Positions 43,804 to 56,969 of a DNA stretch of 64,000 nt are shown piece after piece. The notes beneath the pieces were generated by a model. The model saw only the letters and a program-made list of their open reading frames with translations. It made no database searches and was not told the origin of the DNA. The position numbers and the translations under genes are program-made. Within the stretch, counting starts at the first letter, position 1. The number at the start of each line of letters is the position of its first letter. The stretch covers positions 16,532 through 80,531 of the forward strand of contig JANSLP010000133.1 of the NCBI GenBank assembly GCA_029298735.1. Reading direction: 5' to 3'. The DNA is from Ophiostoma sp. CBS 140.51. Its lineage: Eukaryota > Ascomycota > Sordariomycetes > Ophiostomatales > Ophiostomataceae.

Positions 43804-46044
43804 CCTTTTCCACCTGCATCTCTGACAGGGATCCCCTTGCTTTAGCGAAAGGGAGAGAAAGAAGGCAGATGCGTGTCCGTCGATTTGTTAACCGATGCAG
43901 ATGGACAAGCAAACAAAAACGGCGATTCGCATCGTCGGTAGGTTGGAAGAGTCAAATGCACGTCCTGCACGTCTGCTCGCGGATGCCACATATATCTGGC
44001 GGTTGATATCATGCAGTTGGTTGAAGAAAAGCCCGCTTTTATTGCCCTGTTGGCCGTTACCGTTTAAATTTTGGCAGCTGCTCCACTGACTCGAAGTCGT
44101 TTTGATATGTACATGGGAGTACTTGCATGTCGGTAGCTCTTAAAATTATGTGCACTCTTCTGTCTGGTCGAATTTCGCTGTTTAATTTGGAGTTCATACC
44201 AAGACGCCAGTTGCTTTAATTTTCGCTTTGGTTCTTTGTCTCCCGCTTTTGTCGATGCCTGCTACCGTATATTGACCTATTGACAGTTCTTTTCAATGTC
44301 ATACAGAAGTGTCCCGTGTAAGGTATTGCCCAGTTCACCTTGTCATACTCCCGTAAAACAATGAAAAGTAAAACAGTACAGCGCGGCGCTGTCTTGAACT
44401 AGCCATTTACGATTCCGAGACAAAAGACGACAATAGGTAGGAGGCGGGAGACAGCAGGAGGTGGAACATATAATTGATGATATACAATATGTACTGGCAA
44501 TTATGCTGTAATAAGGTGAAAGTCAACCCCGGGCGGCCTTTCAAGATATTCATAAATCTAAACATACCGAAACACATACAGGTACATCGTAGTATTTCGA
44601 AGTCACTGTTCTGTTCGGCTAGACTTTGGTTTAGACACCTGCCAGCTGAGAAATCTGGCAGTCCCGACCAGCGGGGAATTAACTTGGCACATTTGACAGA
44701 TGTCTTGTTTCGGAGGCACGATTAAGACGACATACAACAAGAATACGAAAATGCGACGTTTACCTGTCAGGCACAATACATGCAAGTATGAGATGTATAT
44801 TTACTCGGGTACTGCTAGGAATTGATGTTAATCAACATGGATGTTGATGCAGAAAGCCTGTGGCGATGGCTGGGTAGGTGGTGGTGGAAGTGGGGAAAAG
44901 GCCGAGTTACAAGTGTCAAAAGTAACTCACAAAAGCCTCAAAAATCACAAGTAAAAAAATCAATTAACGACTACAGCCTCGGACTTGCTCGGTGGGCATA
45001 TGAAGTGAGTTGGTTAACTGTCTTGCCTGTTGCCAATTCGAAAAGAAAGAGAAAAAGAGGTATAGTTGGAAATTTTAAAATAGAAAGAGAAAATATAGAA
45101 ATTGAATAAAACAACGCAGTGCATCCCGTCTATTACTTTTACATTCACCGCCAGCAGAACAGTAAAGTCGATAAGCACAAGGTAAATCAATAGAGACAAA
45201 AGCCAAAGCTGCAATATACTTGTAACACACCGATCTACTTACATGGGACAGAAGGGTTTGAATGATTGATTGCCTTCTTGAAATAGCCTTCTTTGCCATC
45301 CCACGACCACAACAGAAGGCGGGCGGCATACAAGCACAAGAACGTAACAAACGGCATGAGTTGGGAACCCGCGTATGCCTCTCGTGCACGTAATTTGTGT
45401 CTGTGTATCCTTCATGTCTTTGTTTGTCTGTGTCCATGTCTATGTCCGGTTACAACTCACGGATTGTCCAACTTTATTTCCTCCTGGCACAAATGCTTAC
45501 AGCAAGATGACAGATGCATGGCCGCCTTGTACAGACAACCTATATTCCATCTGTTTACACTGTATAGATATCTCGGGCTGAGACAGACACATATGAAGAA
45601 GGTTGGCCGCCTTTGTACAAGGCCAATGCTGTGTGCTTTACGTCTTGTGCTCTGTACACGCTGACCCGTCACCGCTCTTTCAGGTGACAGGAGAACAACA
45701 AAAACGTTTCTTTTTAGGAAGAGACAGAGTGCCGACAGCGGTATGTGATACTGGGTGGCGGGATACTCAATTGTTGATGTTGACATGAGGCGCCGTTTTT
45801 AAAGAAGACGCAGAGTGTGGCTTATGCATCCTTCGGCGGGAATGTTGCAAATCAAATAAATGACCAGGATACGTCTATGTCGCAGACGCTGGACAACAAC
45901 AGATATAGTACTTCGTAAGAATATTTCGAGATGTTTCAGAAACCACATCCTGGTCGTATTGACTTCTTCACGTGCTGCCGGCTCCAGCTGCCTGACCATG
46001 TGTTTGTCCCCCATCCCGTATTTCAAGTCTTGTGTTTCGTACCC

Positions 46045-46072
46045 TGTGCTCTGTGCTCTGTATTCTGTGCCA
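46045..46072 (+). repeat. Heptamer repeat patch (TGTGCTC), four copies
   Basis: TGTGCTC, TGTGCTC, TGTATTC and TGTGCCA are contiguous. It has the same 7-bp period and consensus as the patches at 56942 and 63456. Confidence 0.8.
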
Positions 46073-49000
46073 TCTACGAGTATTATCTTGTGAACTGCAA
46101 CGGGGGGCATGTGCTTTGTCAACCATGACATCTCTTGTGCTACAGAACACTGTCGCCTTTTCGAGGAGAAAGATGACGGTGTAATGTGTAATGCTGAACA
46201 TTGCAGGACACGTAGCACTCTTTTTGCACGCCACTTCTTTGTATTTTCCAGGTCGCCGTTCTGTCATCTTGTAACCTGGCTGTCGTGACTTGTCCTCGGC
46301 CTCGTGTTCATCTGTCATTGTAAGAAACTCGTAAATTCTTTGCACCGTCAGTTCTCAGAAACAAACGATCTCGACCATCTGACGAGTTGTCATTTTATAC
46401 GCAGGATTTTGTGCAAGTGTAAAGTACGACATATCTACACGAAGTATCACAGGGCAACAAGTATGACAGGACGTCCTCGTGCGGTGTACGAGTATGGTGC
46501 ACGGTGTAGCACACTTCCGTTTCGAACTTCCCCTTCTCTTCACCTGCGATGCATGGCGCTTACGTACTAGTTCTCTAACAACAAGAGTCCCTTGTCTTCT
46601 TCAACTGTGGGGATGGACGAGATGTCCTCTCTCGGCCGCTTGCTTCTTCGGTCCCGTAACAGAGCATAGAGTGTCCGGATGGATCCCTTGAGGATGCCCC
46701 ATGGATCCCTTTCGTGGAGACATGTCGAACGCTTGTCGGGATGTTTGACAGGGCTGTTCATTGAATTGGGCCCATGAGAAGGTTTTCATTCGAGTCTCTC
46801 CCAAAAGAAGCAACCCCTGTCCTCGCCTTTGCGTTAGCTGCCTCTGATTGACAGGGCCCGGGCGAACTAGGCACGGGAATACAGCGGAGTCAATTGTGTG
46901 CCCAGGGCTGGTACAGGCTGTGAGAATTTAACATCCTCAGAAGAGAAGAAAAAAAAGAGACAGAAGAGTAAAGATCGAGAAACATACCACGGTTGGAGCA
47001 AATAAAATCTGACATCTTGGTGCCGTGCGGCGGGACCATTTCTCCAAAACAGCACCAAAAGGCGCCAAACAGGAGCAGAAAGAGGGCCCCATCTGCAGAG
47101 CTAATGATTAGAGGGCGCAGCTGGGGTAATTTTAAAATACAAAAACACGACAGGTGAAAAGGGGAAGACAAAACACATGTCGTAATTCAAACGGCTGTTG
47201 CAGATATCTAAGTTTCTTCGGGCGCTTCCCCGGACGGGCCTGTCGTCGGCACATGGAAAAGGAGGTGACAAGCAAACGGTGTGGCTGCATCAGCCATTGG
47301 AGAGACAAAGAAAAGGGGAAGGTGAGGGAAAACAACAAAATCAAAACGACGCCAGAGGAAGCATAATGCGCTCCAATATAGGGCACAAGATGCGAAGACA
47401 AAAGTGACAACAAAGATACGAGCAAGTATTTGCTCACAGCTGCCATGCAGGCCTACCAATTAGGCCAAAAAGCAATGCCTTCTGATGAAAGCAAGGGGGA
47501 CTTGTACATATATGTAAATACAGAGTACGATATACATACAGCACATCACTTATTCCATATTGTCAGATGGTTTTTTTTTCTTCATTTTTTTTTCACAGAA
47601 CGTCAACCTCGGATCCCGGAGTCGACGTCGTATTCTATCTGATGTTTTCTTCGTCTGTTTTTTTCTCTCTCTTGTCTTGATCCTCTCGCTCAGACCCAAG
47701 TTACTTTCACGAAAGACGCCCCTCCTGTTTGCTCCTGATCGACTCTTGGACTCTTGGTTTATTGCCTGGCTTCTCGCTTCTCATTCCTTCTCTCACCTTA
47801 TTTTTTCTCTGCTATGTATTATTTCCTTTATTTATTTTTTCTCCGCAAAAGAAGTGGCTCCCCTTGTCTCGCTCGGAAGCTGCCGGGGGGAGGGGGGTGA
47901 GAGACGAAACAAAGGCAACGAAAACGACGTTGGGAGGAGCTCCCCTCTTCCACAAAGAGGGAAAGTATCGTTGCAATCGTTCAATTGTTCAACGGCCAAG
48001 CCAAACACCCGAGAACTGTGGTTGTGTCTTTTTTTACGTTATTATCCGTTGATCGCCCACAATCATCTCCGTTTGTTTTATTTTTGTTCTCCGTGCTCCG
48101 GCCGATTTGCAGGCTGCCATTCTCCGTTGTGGAAATATATCCATTTTAAACAACAAAAGCCTGTCTGAATATTTCGACTTTCGTGCCCGCTTTGACGGCG
48201 CTTTGGCTTGTCTCGTCACTTTTTGACTTTCTGCTTTCTTTTTCTTAACAATGGCGCCGATCAACACGAGGACAATCGATTGCTGGTGTCTTTTCCCTAG
48301 CCACCTCTGGCTGTCAAATCTTGCTCCATGGCGCTTTTGAACCGCTCTAACGTAGCTGAACCTTTTAGCTGACAGGAGATGGCAGATGGGCCCAAAATAA
48401 ATAACGACTTGGACGAGAAAGAACTAGACTCGACGGAGTGGCCCAACAAAGAGAAACAAGGTCAGCAAGTGAAAAAGAAAACGACTAATGACATCGGTCA
48501 CGCTCTTGTTTTACTCTGAGCCTTTACTTGAATTTTGCCCCTTTCAGTTACAGCGTCTTCTTTTATTCTTTATTTTACTTGTCCTGGTGTCTTTTATTCT
48601 TTGCATTGACAGCGGCAGCCAGGGGACACCTTGGTTGCATGCCCCATCGTATCGTCCAGGGGGCACAAGGGGAGCCAAGGACAACAAGGAGGGAAAGGCC
48701 CGCCCCATCTTGCTTCCAGGCAAGGCAGTTGGGTCTTGGCCTTGACTGGACGGTGTTCTGGCCCTCTCATCTTGCGTCTTTCTTTCTTTTTCTTTGAGTC
48801 TTCTCCTCACCAAGCCTGTCAAAAACATTCTGATCACCGGCGCGCGCCTTTTGTGTCCACCCTTGTTTCTGACATGCATTTGTGCATTTCGACAGGGCAG
48901 GGATGACATTCACACTAACGAAACCCTCTCCTTCAATTTTGAAGTTTTGAACCGACAAAAGAGGCCCAGTGCAGGCGTGAAGGGTGCACACCCCTCCCTC

Positions 49001-49417
49001 CCTCACCCTAGCCTTTTGTTGACCCCAGTCTTGTTTCTAAAATAAAAGGTCCCGCCGTTGTTTGAGGAAACGAACACAGCAACGGTCTTGACGATGCTGA
49101 AAAAAGGCACTGTTGAAGAATTCGGAAACCGAGAGACCTAAAGTGTTAGCTGCAAGTCACAAAAAATATGACAGAATAAAAAGGACAGGCACACTTGAGA
49201 AAATATTGCTCTCTGCGCTTTAAACGGCGGACTTCTTCATCGAGTTGGTCGGCAATGAAATGTCGTCTTGACATGCCATGTTTGGATGTCGTGCGTTGAT
49301 TTTGGCTTGAAGGACGACCGAGATTCGACGTTAGGATACCAAAAGTTTAAATTTAGTAATTTGTGTGTGCAGGAGCCGTCGTTGTGTTGTACTCAAAAGA
49401 GAGATGTCGTTGCTTTC

Positions 49418-49448
49418 CGTACTCCTGTAGTCCCGTACTCCGTACTTT
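49418..49448 (+). repeat. Heptamer repeat patch (CGTACTC), imperfect
   Basis: CGTACTC, CTGTAGTC, CCGTACTC and CGTACTT, with one-base insertions between units. It is a looser member of the family, containing the CCGTACTCCGTAC core. Confidence 0.6.
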
Positions 49449-50601
49449 ATTTTCATAATTATTTCTTTCCTTCCGAAACCGTGCACAGTACGGGAGTTGA
49501 TGAACTCATTTCACAAGACAATTACCGAACCTTCTAGCTATCGTTGTTTCTATCATAGTGACTGTACGTGATTTTATTTGACGTATATTCTGTGACCGCT
49601 GAGTTGTGCTTTCCTTGTAGGCTTCTTGTCCTCGTTATTTGTGCGGCAAGATAGCTGTAACCGTCAAAGAAAACATTTCAGACGAAAATAAAGATGATAC
49701 TATGTAAAGTACTGAGTATGGAACAACTCCCAAGGCACCCGTTTTGAATAAAATAGAGCTCGCCCGTGGAAAAACAAACAAGAGATGAGGCCAGAGGGGT
49801 GAAGAAGACGTCGACATGGGTCGTGCCAAAAATTCCCCGATGCAGGCAAAGGAAGGAAGCGGACCAGGGGTATGAGTGGTGGTGGCGGCCCGCAGGGGGG
49901 TGCTTTCCACCTTTCCACTTTCTTTTCTTTCCTAACTTCCCTTTCTGTCTGTGTGTCAACGTTGTGGCCCTGCCACTTGTTTCGAAACAAGTTTTCCTTG
50001 TCTGTCGTTTTGCAGTCTCTTTTCTTCCCTTTTTCCCAGCGTTGTCGTTGCCTTCCCTCGTTCATCCAGTCTGGTACACAGGACTTCACCCCAGGACTTT
50101 TTAAGAGCCCTGTCTTCGGTCCTTCTCCCCTGCCGCAGGAAAATTGACAAGAGGGCCGTTTTCTCTTCCTTCACCCTCACAAGGCTTTGGATTTTATACT
50201 TTGCGCTTTTGTCAACGGGAGGATGAGGCGGAGTTGTGTTCTGTAACAGAAGCGCCAAAAATCGCACCCTTGTCACTCACTCTTGTCATTCCTCCGGGCC
50301 CCTCCGTCCAACAAATGTCGATTCGTAGCAGTGTGGGTCTTTTCTTCTCTGCTCCATCGTGGGTATGCACTTCGTTTTCCCTTTTTGGGACGTTTGTCAT
50401 TTGTTGTCACTTGAAAGGAGGACTTTTTAAAAGCAATGTTGGATAAAAGCATCATTTGCGTATATATTCCGGACGAAAAGTGTGTATGGGGTATAGAAGA
50501 CGACGCCTCATTTCGGCGTTTCATAACGTCCTGACGTTGCTCTGCACGTTCTCCTGTATTACCTCCTCAGAGCTGCCTGCCCTGCCTTGCCCTGTCTGCT
50601 C

Positions 50602-52189
50602 CTAGTAGTCGTCGTCGCTAGAGGGACTATTGCGGCGTGGGTCGACGCGGTGGTGGTGGTGCTCACTGCCAGTGTAGATTGACGATGGCCGTGGCTCCAG
50701 CGGCCGCTCAAAGGATCCGTACATCCGCTCCGGTGATGGGTACATCCGCTCATTGGCAGGCATGTAGCCCTTAGCACTGGCGCCGCTACGGCCGGCATCC
50801 ATACTACCGCCCATACCGCCCATGGCAGAGCCCATAGCACCGCTGCCAGAACTGTGGCCACCAGTCATGGCGCCGTTGACGGCACGGGCATTGTTGATCA
50901 TGGCTGGTAAATGACGCCGCCGTGCGTTGATGAACCAGTTGCTGATCTGGTCTGTAGGGAAAGAGAGACATTGGTTAGCTCAATGTTGCTGGTTCATGCC
51001 CGATCGCTGATACCAAACAATACCCAAAAAAAAAACCGAAATCAAAAGCCCCCTCAAAAAACTTACTCATTTGCAGACCCGTCTGGGTCATGAGATCCTG
51101 CTTCTCATCCTCAGACGGGTATGGGTGGTGGAGGTGATCAGAAAACCATGCCCGCAGCTTGTCAGTAGTCTCCTTTGGTAGGTTCCCACGCCGCTTGCGC
51201 TGCTTGCTGTCACCCAGGCGGCCGTTCACGCCTGCCATCATACCGCCGTGGCTGCTGGACACGCCGCGTGCCCGGTAATCGTTGCTACTGTAGTAGGTGT
51301 CCTGCGGGTGGCGGTTGAAAGAAGATGATCTGGATGAGTGGCGGTGGTCGTACGAAGAAGGTCCCGCTCCAGAAGACGATGCTGACGGCGGGAAGATGGC
51401 CCGGTCGAAGCTGCCGATCGAGCCCCCGGACAGAGACTGGGCGCGCGAAGGGTGCTGCTGATACGGGCCTGGGCCGCTGCCGTGGGAGTGGTGTGATGCG
51501 TGTGATGGGCGAGACTGCTGGTGGTGTGCGTGGTGGTCATCCATCATGTGTGGGAGGGCAGGAAGCGATGGGCGTCCGCTTCCTGGATAGTGGCTGGCAG
51601 AGTCTGTGTACCGTCTTGACGACCATGCCTCGCTGTCGGCTATGGTGCTATAGGCAGATGAAGACGGCGGTGACGATCCGACGGAGGCGGTGGCTGCTCC
51701 CTCAGTCATGCCAGACGACTCGCCGTGGTGGTCGAGGTGGTGGTACGGCATGCCGCTGCTATAGCCCCTGGGGATCTGGTTCTGGCCATAGCGTTCTTCG
51801 CGCTCGCGCTCTGCGTCGTCAAAGGACATGCGCATCTCGCGCTCCCGCTCGCTCTCGTTAGACAGCACATATGTGTTATCACGCGATCCGGCGATTGATT
51901 CGTTTGCTGTACGTGGCGAGTGGGACAGCCGCTGCGGTCCAGACGGCACGGATGTGGCTCTAGACGATCCTGCTGTGCTGTCGGGCGGCCCGGCATAGAA
52001 AAAGCTCAAAGCCTCGCGTATCGGCGGGAGAGACAGAGACACGGGCTCTTGGGTGCTCCGTGATGTTGGCAGACCCTGGTGTTGTGGGAGTCTGTTGCCG
52101 CCGTCGCGCAGAGCGCTCGGGCTGCTCGACTCGAAGGCCGAGTGTGTAGTCGGGAAACCTCGCATGACGGCGACGGTCATATCGGGCAC
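50602..52189 (-). CDS. TALE-class homeobox transcription factor (Cup9/Tos8-like)
   Basis: Two exons: 52189-51067 and 50951-50602. The 115-nt intron (GTAAGT donor, CTACAG acceptor) interrupts the homeodomain just before its recognition helix. The product is 490 residues. The homeodomain (about 330-390) reads KRRGNLPKETTDKLRAWF, then HLHHPYPSEDEKQDLM, TGLQM and, after the splice, NQISNWFINARRRHLPAM. The Pro-Tyr-Pro three-residue loop extension and WFINARRR identify a TALE (Cup9/Tos8-like) protein. The N-terminal 320 residues are disordered and rich in Ser, His, Pro and charged EREREMRM-type repeats. The C-terminus is a Gly/Met-rich segment and then HHHHR. Fungal TALE factors control conidiation, pigmentation and sexual development; which process applies here is unknown. 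It is the only confident gene in 23 kb, isolated like many developmental regulators. Confidence 0.93.
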
Positions 52190-55100
52190 GGTGTTGCAGT
52201 TTCTGGTTTGTCGACTGTGGGTATCAAGATTGCTGCTCGGTATGCCGCAGTGGGCGTTACTCCATTAAATGTCTGGGAGAAGGATGTGGTAGTGTTCAGA
52301 TGAGCGGCCGGGCTGACGGTGACTGTGACGAGGCAGTAACAAGGTCGAAGAGAGGATGCGACCGGTGGACCAGTAACAAGTAATTAAGAGGCGGCAAATA
52401 GGGTTGAGAGTTGGTAGTAGTTGTTTGTCGTCGTTGTGGTAGGTAGTAGGGGAAGACAGTGTCCAGCACGTCGTTCTTGTTCTTGAGATATTGGGCGCCG
52501 AGGAGTGGATATATAAAACAATAGTGTAAGGACACGACGGGAAGAAGAGAAGGATGTTGAAGTTATAGAGTACAAGTATGTATGTCGAAGGTGAAGATGA
52601 TGTCGATGATGTTGATAATGCTGAGAATGGAGAATGGTAGGTCGAGCGCAGAAGAATAGACCAAGATAGAGAATGGAGAGAAGTAAAAGGCTGTCGAAGG
52701 TCCTTCGAGGCTGGGCCAGGAGAAACAAACGAAGAAAATGGGAAACAATATCCTTTTATACAGAATGGGGGGAAAGGCAACAGAAGAACTAGACAAGCAC
52801 AGAACCAAAGAACTGAAGAGCTAAAGAACTTGGAGAAGAAGCAAGTCCAGAAACAAAAAGGGCCATCAGAGGAATGAAAAGGGTGAGACCGGGGGTGTGG
52901 CAGGTTGGCAGACTTTGTAGTGGCCTGGCATGGGTCGAGGAGTGTGCGAGGGTGCTAGGATGGACCGGGAGTTGGGTTGGGTCGAGGTGGAGGTGGTAGT
53001 GGATGTGGTCGAGGACGGCCGAGTGGTACTTGTAGTGGTGGAGAGAGGGAGAAGAGAAGAAGGGTTTTGAACTGGACATGCGAGTGCGTAGTAATAAAGG
53101 CGCCTTTATGACTTGCGCCCATCGGGGGAGTAGGAGGGTAGAAGGCAGGTAGGTACGAACGAGGTAAACAACTATGAGTTTAGTACTTGGGTACTCGCTG
53201 GGTGTTGCGCAGAAGGTTGGAAAGGGAAGGAGGGTGTGTTAGTAGAGGGAAGGAGCTACTGGTGAAAGATACAGGCAGACAGGGAAGAGGGTGGCGTGCG
53301 AGTGACTGGCGTCGATGCGTGTTGAGGAAGGTGCGATGGGCGTAGACAGGCCAGCCTGGGAAGGAGAGACCAAGGAAATACCTAGAGAGAGAGCCCAGGG
53401 GCAAACAGCAACTGCTGTCTGTACTAGTAGGCGCAACAATGGCAGGAGCAATCAGACCTGATGTTCCTCAACACCCGAAGACAAGAGACATAAAAGTGAC
53501 AAGCAGTGACAAGTACAAGTAAATACTCCGTACAAGTACTGCACTTGGAAGGGGCACTAGAAGAAATGTTAATCAACGGACGGTGTCGTGCGGATAGCCC
53601 AAGACGAGCCAGAGCACCTTTTTTCGCGCTCTATCCTGTTCAGCCCTGGTCAGATCCCTCTAAGTGGGTGTCACCGATCGCCCTGTTAGTCGTCCTGCTG
53701 GGCAATCACGCGGGAGAAGAACACGCCCAGAAGCCAAAACGTCTGCCTTTTTTCTTTTTCGACACCTTTGTATTGTCGCTGCGCCGTCTTCTTTTTTCTT
53801 CTTGTCTATGGCCTAGGCTCTTTTCTTTTCGGGCCCTTCACCATTTTAACTCTTTATTTCTGCTCTTTCTGCTCTTTTTGACTCGTTCTTTGCCCTGCCT
53901 CACCAGTGCCCGCCTTGTCCCCTTTGCTCCTTTTTTCCCAAAAATCGCCTGGGCCCGGCGAAAAAGACTCCTAGTTACCTTCTTCTTCGGGTTCCTCTTC
54001 CCAGCTTAGGGCTGCCCATGGCGTGCTCGTTGACCTGGGGACTATCGTCGTAATTGCGAGGAGCTGGACGTGCGGACTTGGCGGACAGTGGACAAAGCAG
54101 TTATTACAATACGAAAAATAAAACTAAACAAAAATCTTGGGCTTGGACTTTGCTGCCGTATCTGGCAGACGAGTGTGCGTATATTGCAAGTACCAAGACG
54201 GTGTACGACGCTCAAAGTACGGAGCAAAGATACACAGAGCAAGGAGCAAATACTTGGCCTTTTCACGGAGCAATGCAAGTCTGACCAGGACGTCGTAGCG
54301 TTGCTGTGAACTCGCTCCTTTTTGCTGGGGAATATGGACAACGACCACGACTCACACGCTAGGGCTCCTAAGACACTAAGACACCCAAGACACCACACGC
54401 AGGGCACGGACATGGGGGGCACAGAAACAGAAACAACGGGTTGTAACGTGGATTTGCTGATCGACCGAGATGTAATTGGTTTTGATATGCCAGGAGGAGC
54501 CGCCATGATCGACTCCGCTTGCGATTTGCGATTTGCACGGAGAAAACGACTACTTTGGTCAAAGGAGGAGCACGTAAACGGCGAACGGCCGACGAAAAAG
54601 GATAAAGAAAAACAAGGGGAAAGGGAAGACACTGAAGAAACTAGTGAGAATCGGCTTTTGAGAACGTCAAGAAACATGTCCGGCAGGAAGTGGACCGGGG
54701 GTCAGCAAGGGCCTACGACGTATACAAAAAGTGCTCGAGAAAAGCACTGGCAAGTTTGTTAAAGTTCTTGAACGGCAGCACGGCGGCAGCGTGTGGACGG
54801 AGCACAAGAGGATGCAGGCCATGCAGAAGCCGAAACAGTGGCAGAATCAAAAGACCAGGAACGACAAGGAACGGCCAGGAAACTGCTTGATGCTGGTGTC
54901 GAGGAGGTGGCGGAGGACAGAAGCGGAGAATGCTGAAAAAGAAACTATCGAGCAGCGAGTGACGGCAATAGTCAAAGGATGCAAGGTGGTGAAAATGTGG
55001 TGAAATGAAGGGATAATACGAGAAAGCTGCCAAAAAAGAAACAAAGAAAAGGCAAGGGAAAGGGGAAAATAAGGACTGTAAAGGACAACAATCACCTACC

Positions 55101-56941
55101 AAACATTCAAAAGTCCCTTGACGGTGACCCACCCTCAAGGGACACGATGGGCAACATTAACAAGTATGAAGACTAGGAAACATTATTGAACATCATACCA
55201 TGACGGTACTCTCTTTTGTTTGTTCTTTTGATTTCTTTTTTCTTTCAGGTATAGCCACGAAGTCTCACGCTGTGCCAAACAGCCAGATATCTGGCGCCAA
55301 AGGAGACCATATCCAGACAGACGAAGAAAAAATAGAGAGAGACAGTCCAGCCACGGCGGCTGCAAGAGACGGACCCAGAGACCAGAGACATACCCGCCAC
55401 AGCTTCCCCCGTCGGTCTCAGACCAGGCGCCTCTCTATTTTCTCTCCGTGTTTTTTATCTGTCTTCGCCGTCCCCGCTCTTGTGCTGCCGGAGGATGGAT
55501 GGGCCTTCAACGGCCGGCAGGATGGCGATCAAAAGAGCGATGCGAATTATCCGATGGTGTTTTGTGGTTTCAGAACCTTCTGTCGTCGTTCTTGTCGTTC
55601 TTTTCCTGGCGGGTTTACCCCCTGGCCTGGCACCAGCTATCATCACCAACCACGCCCAATGCCGCATATGCCGCTGTCCATCAGAGGACCATGATAGAAC
55701 CAGGAGCAAAAAGTCCAGGGACCGGGTAAGGAGTCAACCAAGGGTACCAAGGAATCTCAAGATATTATTTGCGTAAACAGGAAATAAAACAAACAAAAGA
55801 AAAGACGACATCCACAGCCACATCACGATCATCACCATCGTTTCATTCAACTGGCACAGGCCAACAGGAGGAGCCAGGGGTCTACCTAGAAAAGAAAGGC
55901 GGATATAAGCACACACAAATCTACAACATGTTGTTGAGATGTGAGCTTTAGTGTAAACCCCAGGCGGCCTGGTGGCAAGTTGGCCTGGCCAGACCAGACC
56001 GAGCGCGGTCCTAACAAAATAGCAAAACAATGTGCAGTGCGCATCTTGTAAGATATCCTGACCCAGCCAGCCCGGTCGTGGCTGCAATCAGATGCAGATG
56101 CAAAAATAAAATGGAGAACGATACACGGAAACGACGTGGCAGACAGATGGGCAACCTCCGAGACATCACCAGGGGGACAAAGAGAGGGCGTGCATCTCAC
56201 TTCTGTAGAGTGATAGGCATGCACATTGTACTGACATCTCACTTCCGACGTATGATTACTCCATACAAAAGCAGAAAGCACCGCTACGGGGCTGCAAGCA
56301 AAACTGCTTTGCATACGACCCCTGTCCCTATCAGTCTCTGGATGCTGGATGCTGGATTGCTAGGTTGTGTGCCCCTTGTTCGTATTTTTTTTTGAGCAGA
56401 AATACGCTGGCTAGGAGTGAGAAAAGTACAAAAATACTTGAGCGGATATAGCCACGAACGTTTGATTGTAGGTTGCATCCGTCCTGCCGTCGTTGACGGG
56501 CCTCGTTGACAAGGACAAAGACAGCTGCCTAACTAAAAAGTCCAGGCTGGGAAAGAAATACCTCGTGAATTAAAGGACGACATATATGTGGTATATCGTC
56601 GACGTCGTAGAGAAGCAGAGTGTCATTGCTTGAGTTACATTTGGTTGTCGTCTGTGGGTGAATCTCGGTGTGCATGTGTATCGTAGAGAATTTTTGGTCA
56701 TGTCTGCAGAGTGTTATTGTGATATGGCATGGACAAACTTTGTTTTTCATCTTTCTTTTCTTTGGCCTCCTTTTGTTCCCCCTTTTGCGGTTGGTATTCT
56801 CGGCTTCCTATTGCCTTTGCTTTTTACTCGGTGTTGCTTCCCTTTTCTCCCTCCAACTTACTTCTTTGCCCTTTCATTTCGGCCTTCCCTCCCTTTTTAC
56901 CATCTGCATACCACAATTAGCAGCCCGGGATAAGCTTGGAC

Positions 56942-56969
56942 TGTGCTCTGTGCTCTGGTCTCTGCCCTC
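56942..56969 (+). repeat. Heptamer repeat patch (TGTGCTC), four copies
   Basis: TGTGCTC, TGTGCTC, TGGTCTC and TGCCCTC are contiguous, directly after a T/C-rich island. The first two units are identical to those at 46045. Confidence 0.75.

Larger units (their letters stand above)
40913..50601. other. 9.7-kb gene desert downstream of the homeobox gene
   Basis: No frame exceeds about 200 codons and those present are dominated by Phe, Leu, Ser and Cys from pyrimidine bias. T/C-rich plus-strand islands occur at about 43130-43380, 43740-43830 and 47560-47860. Heptamer-repeat patches are at 43422, 46045 and 49418. A pyrimidine tract followed by ATG and a short frame ending in GTAAAT (43241-43294) looks like a possible first exon, but no partner exon was found. 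The DNA is not strikingly AT-rich, and no transposase, reverse transcriptase, long repeat or tRNA was seen. Confidence 0.5.

Noticed and set aside
48379..48462. Short hydrophilic frame beginning MADGPKINNDLDEKELD near a GTCAGC site
   Set aside because: Too short, weak donor, no partner exon and no recognised homology; kept only as a note.
40913..50601. Possible transposable element or degraded (RIP-affected) repeat
   Set aside because: No transposase or polymerase motif, no long direct or inverted terminal repeats noticed, and no strong AT skew as RIP would leave.
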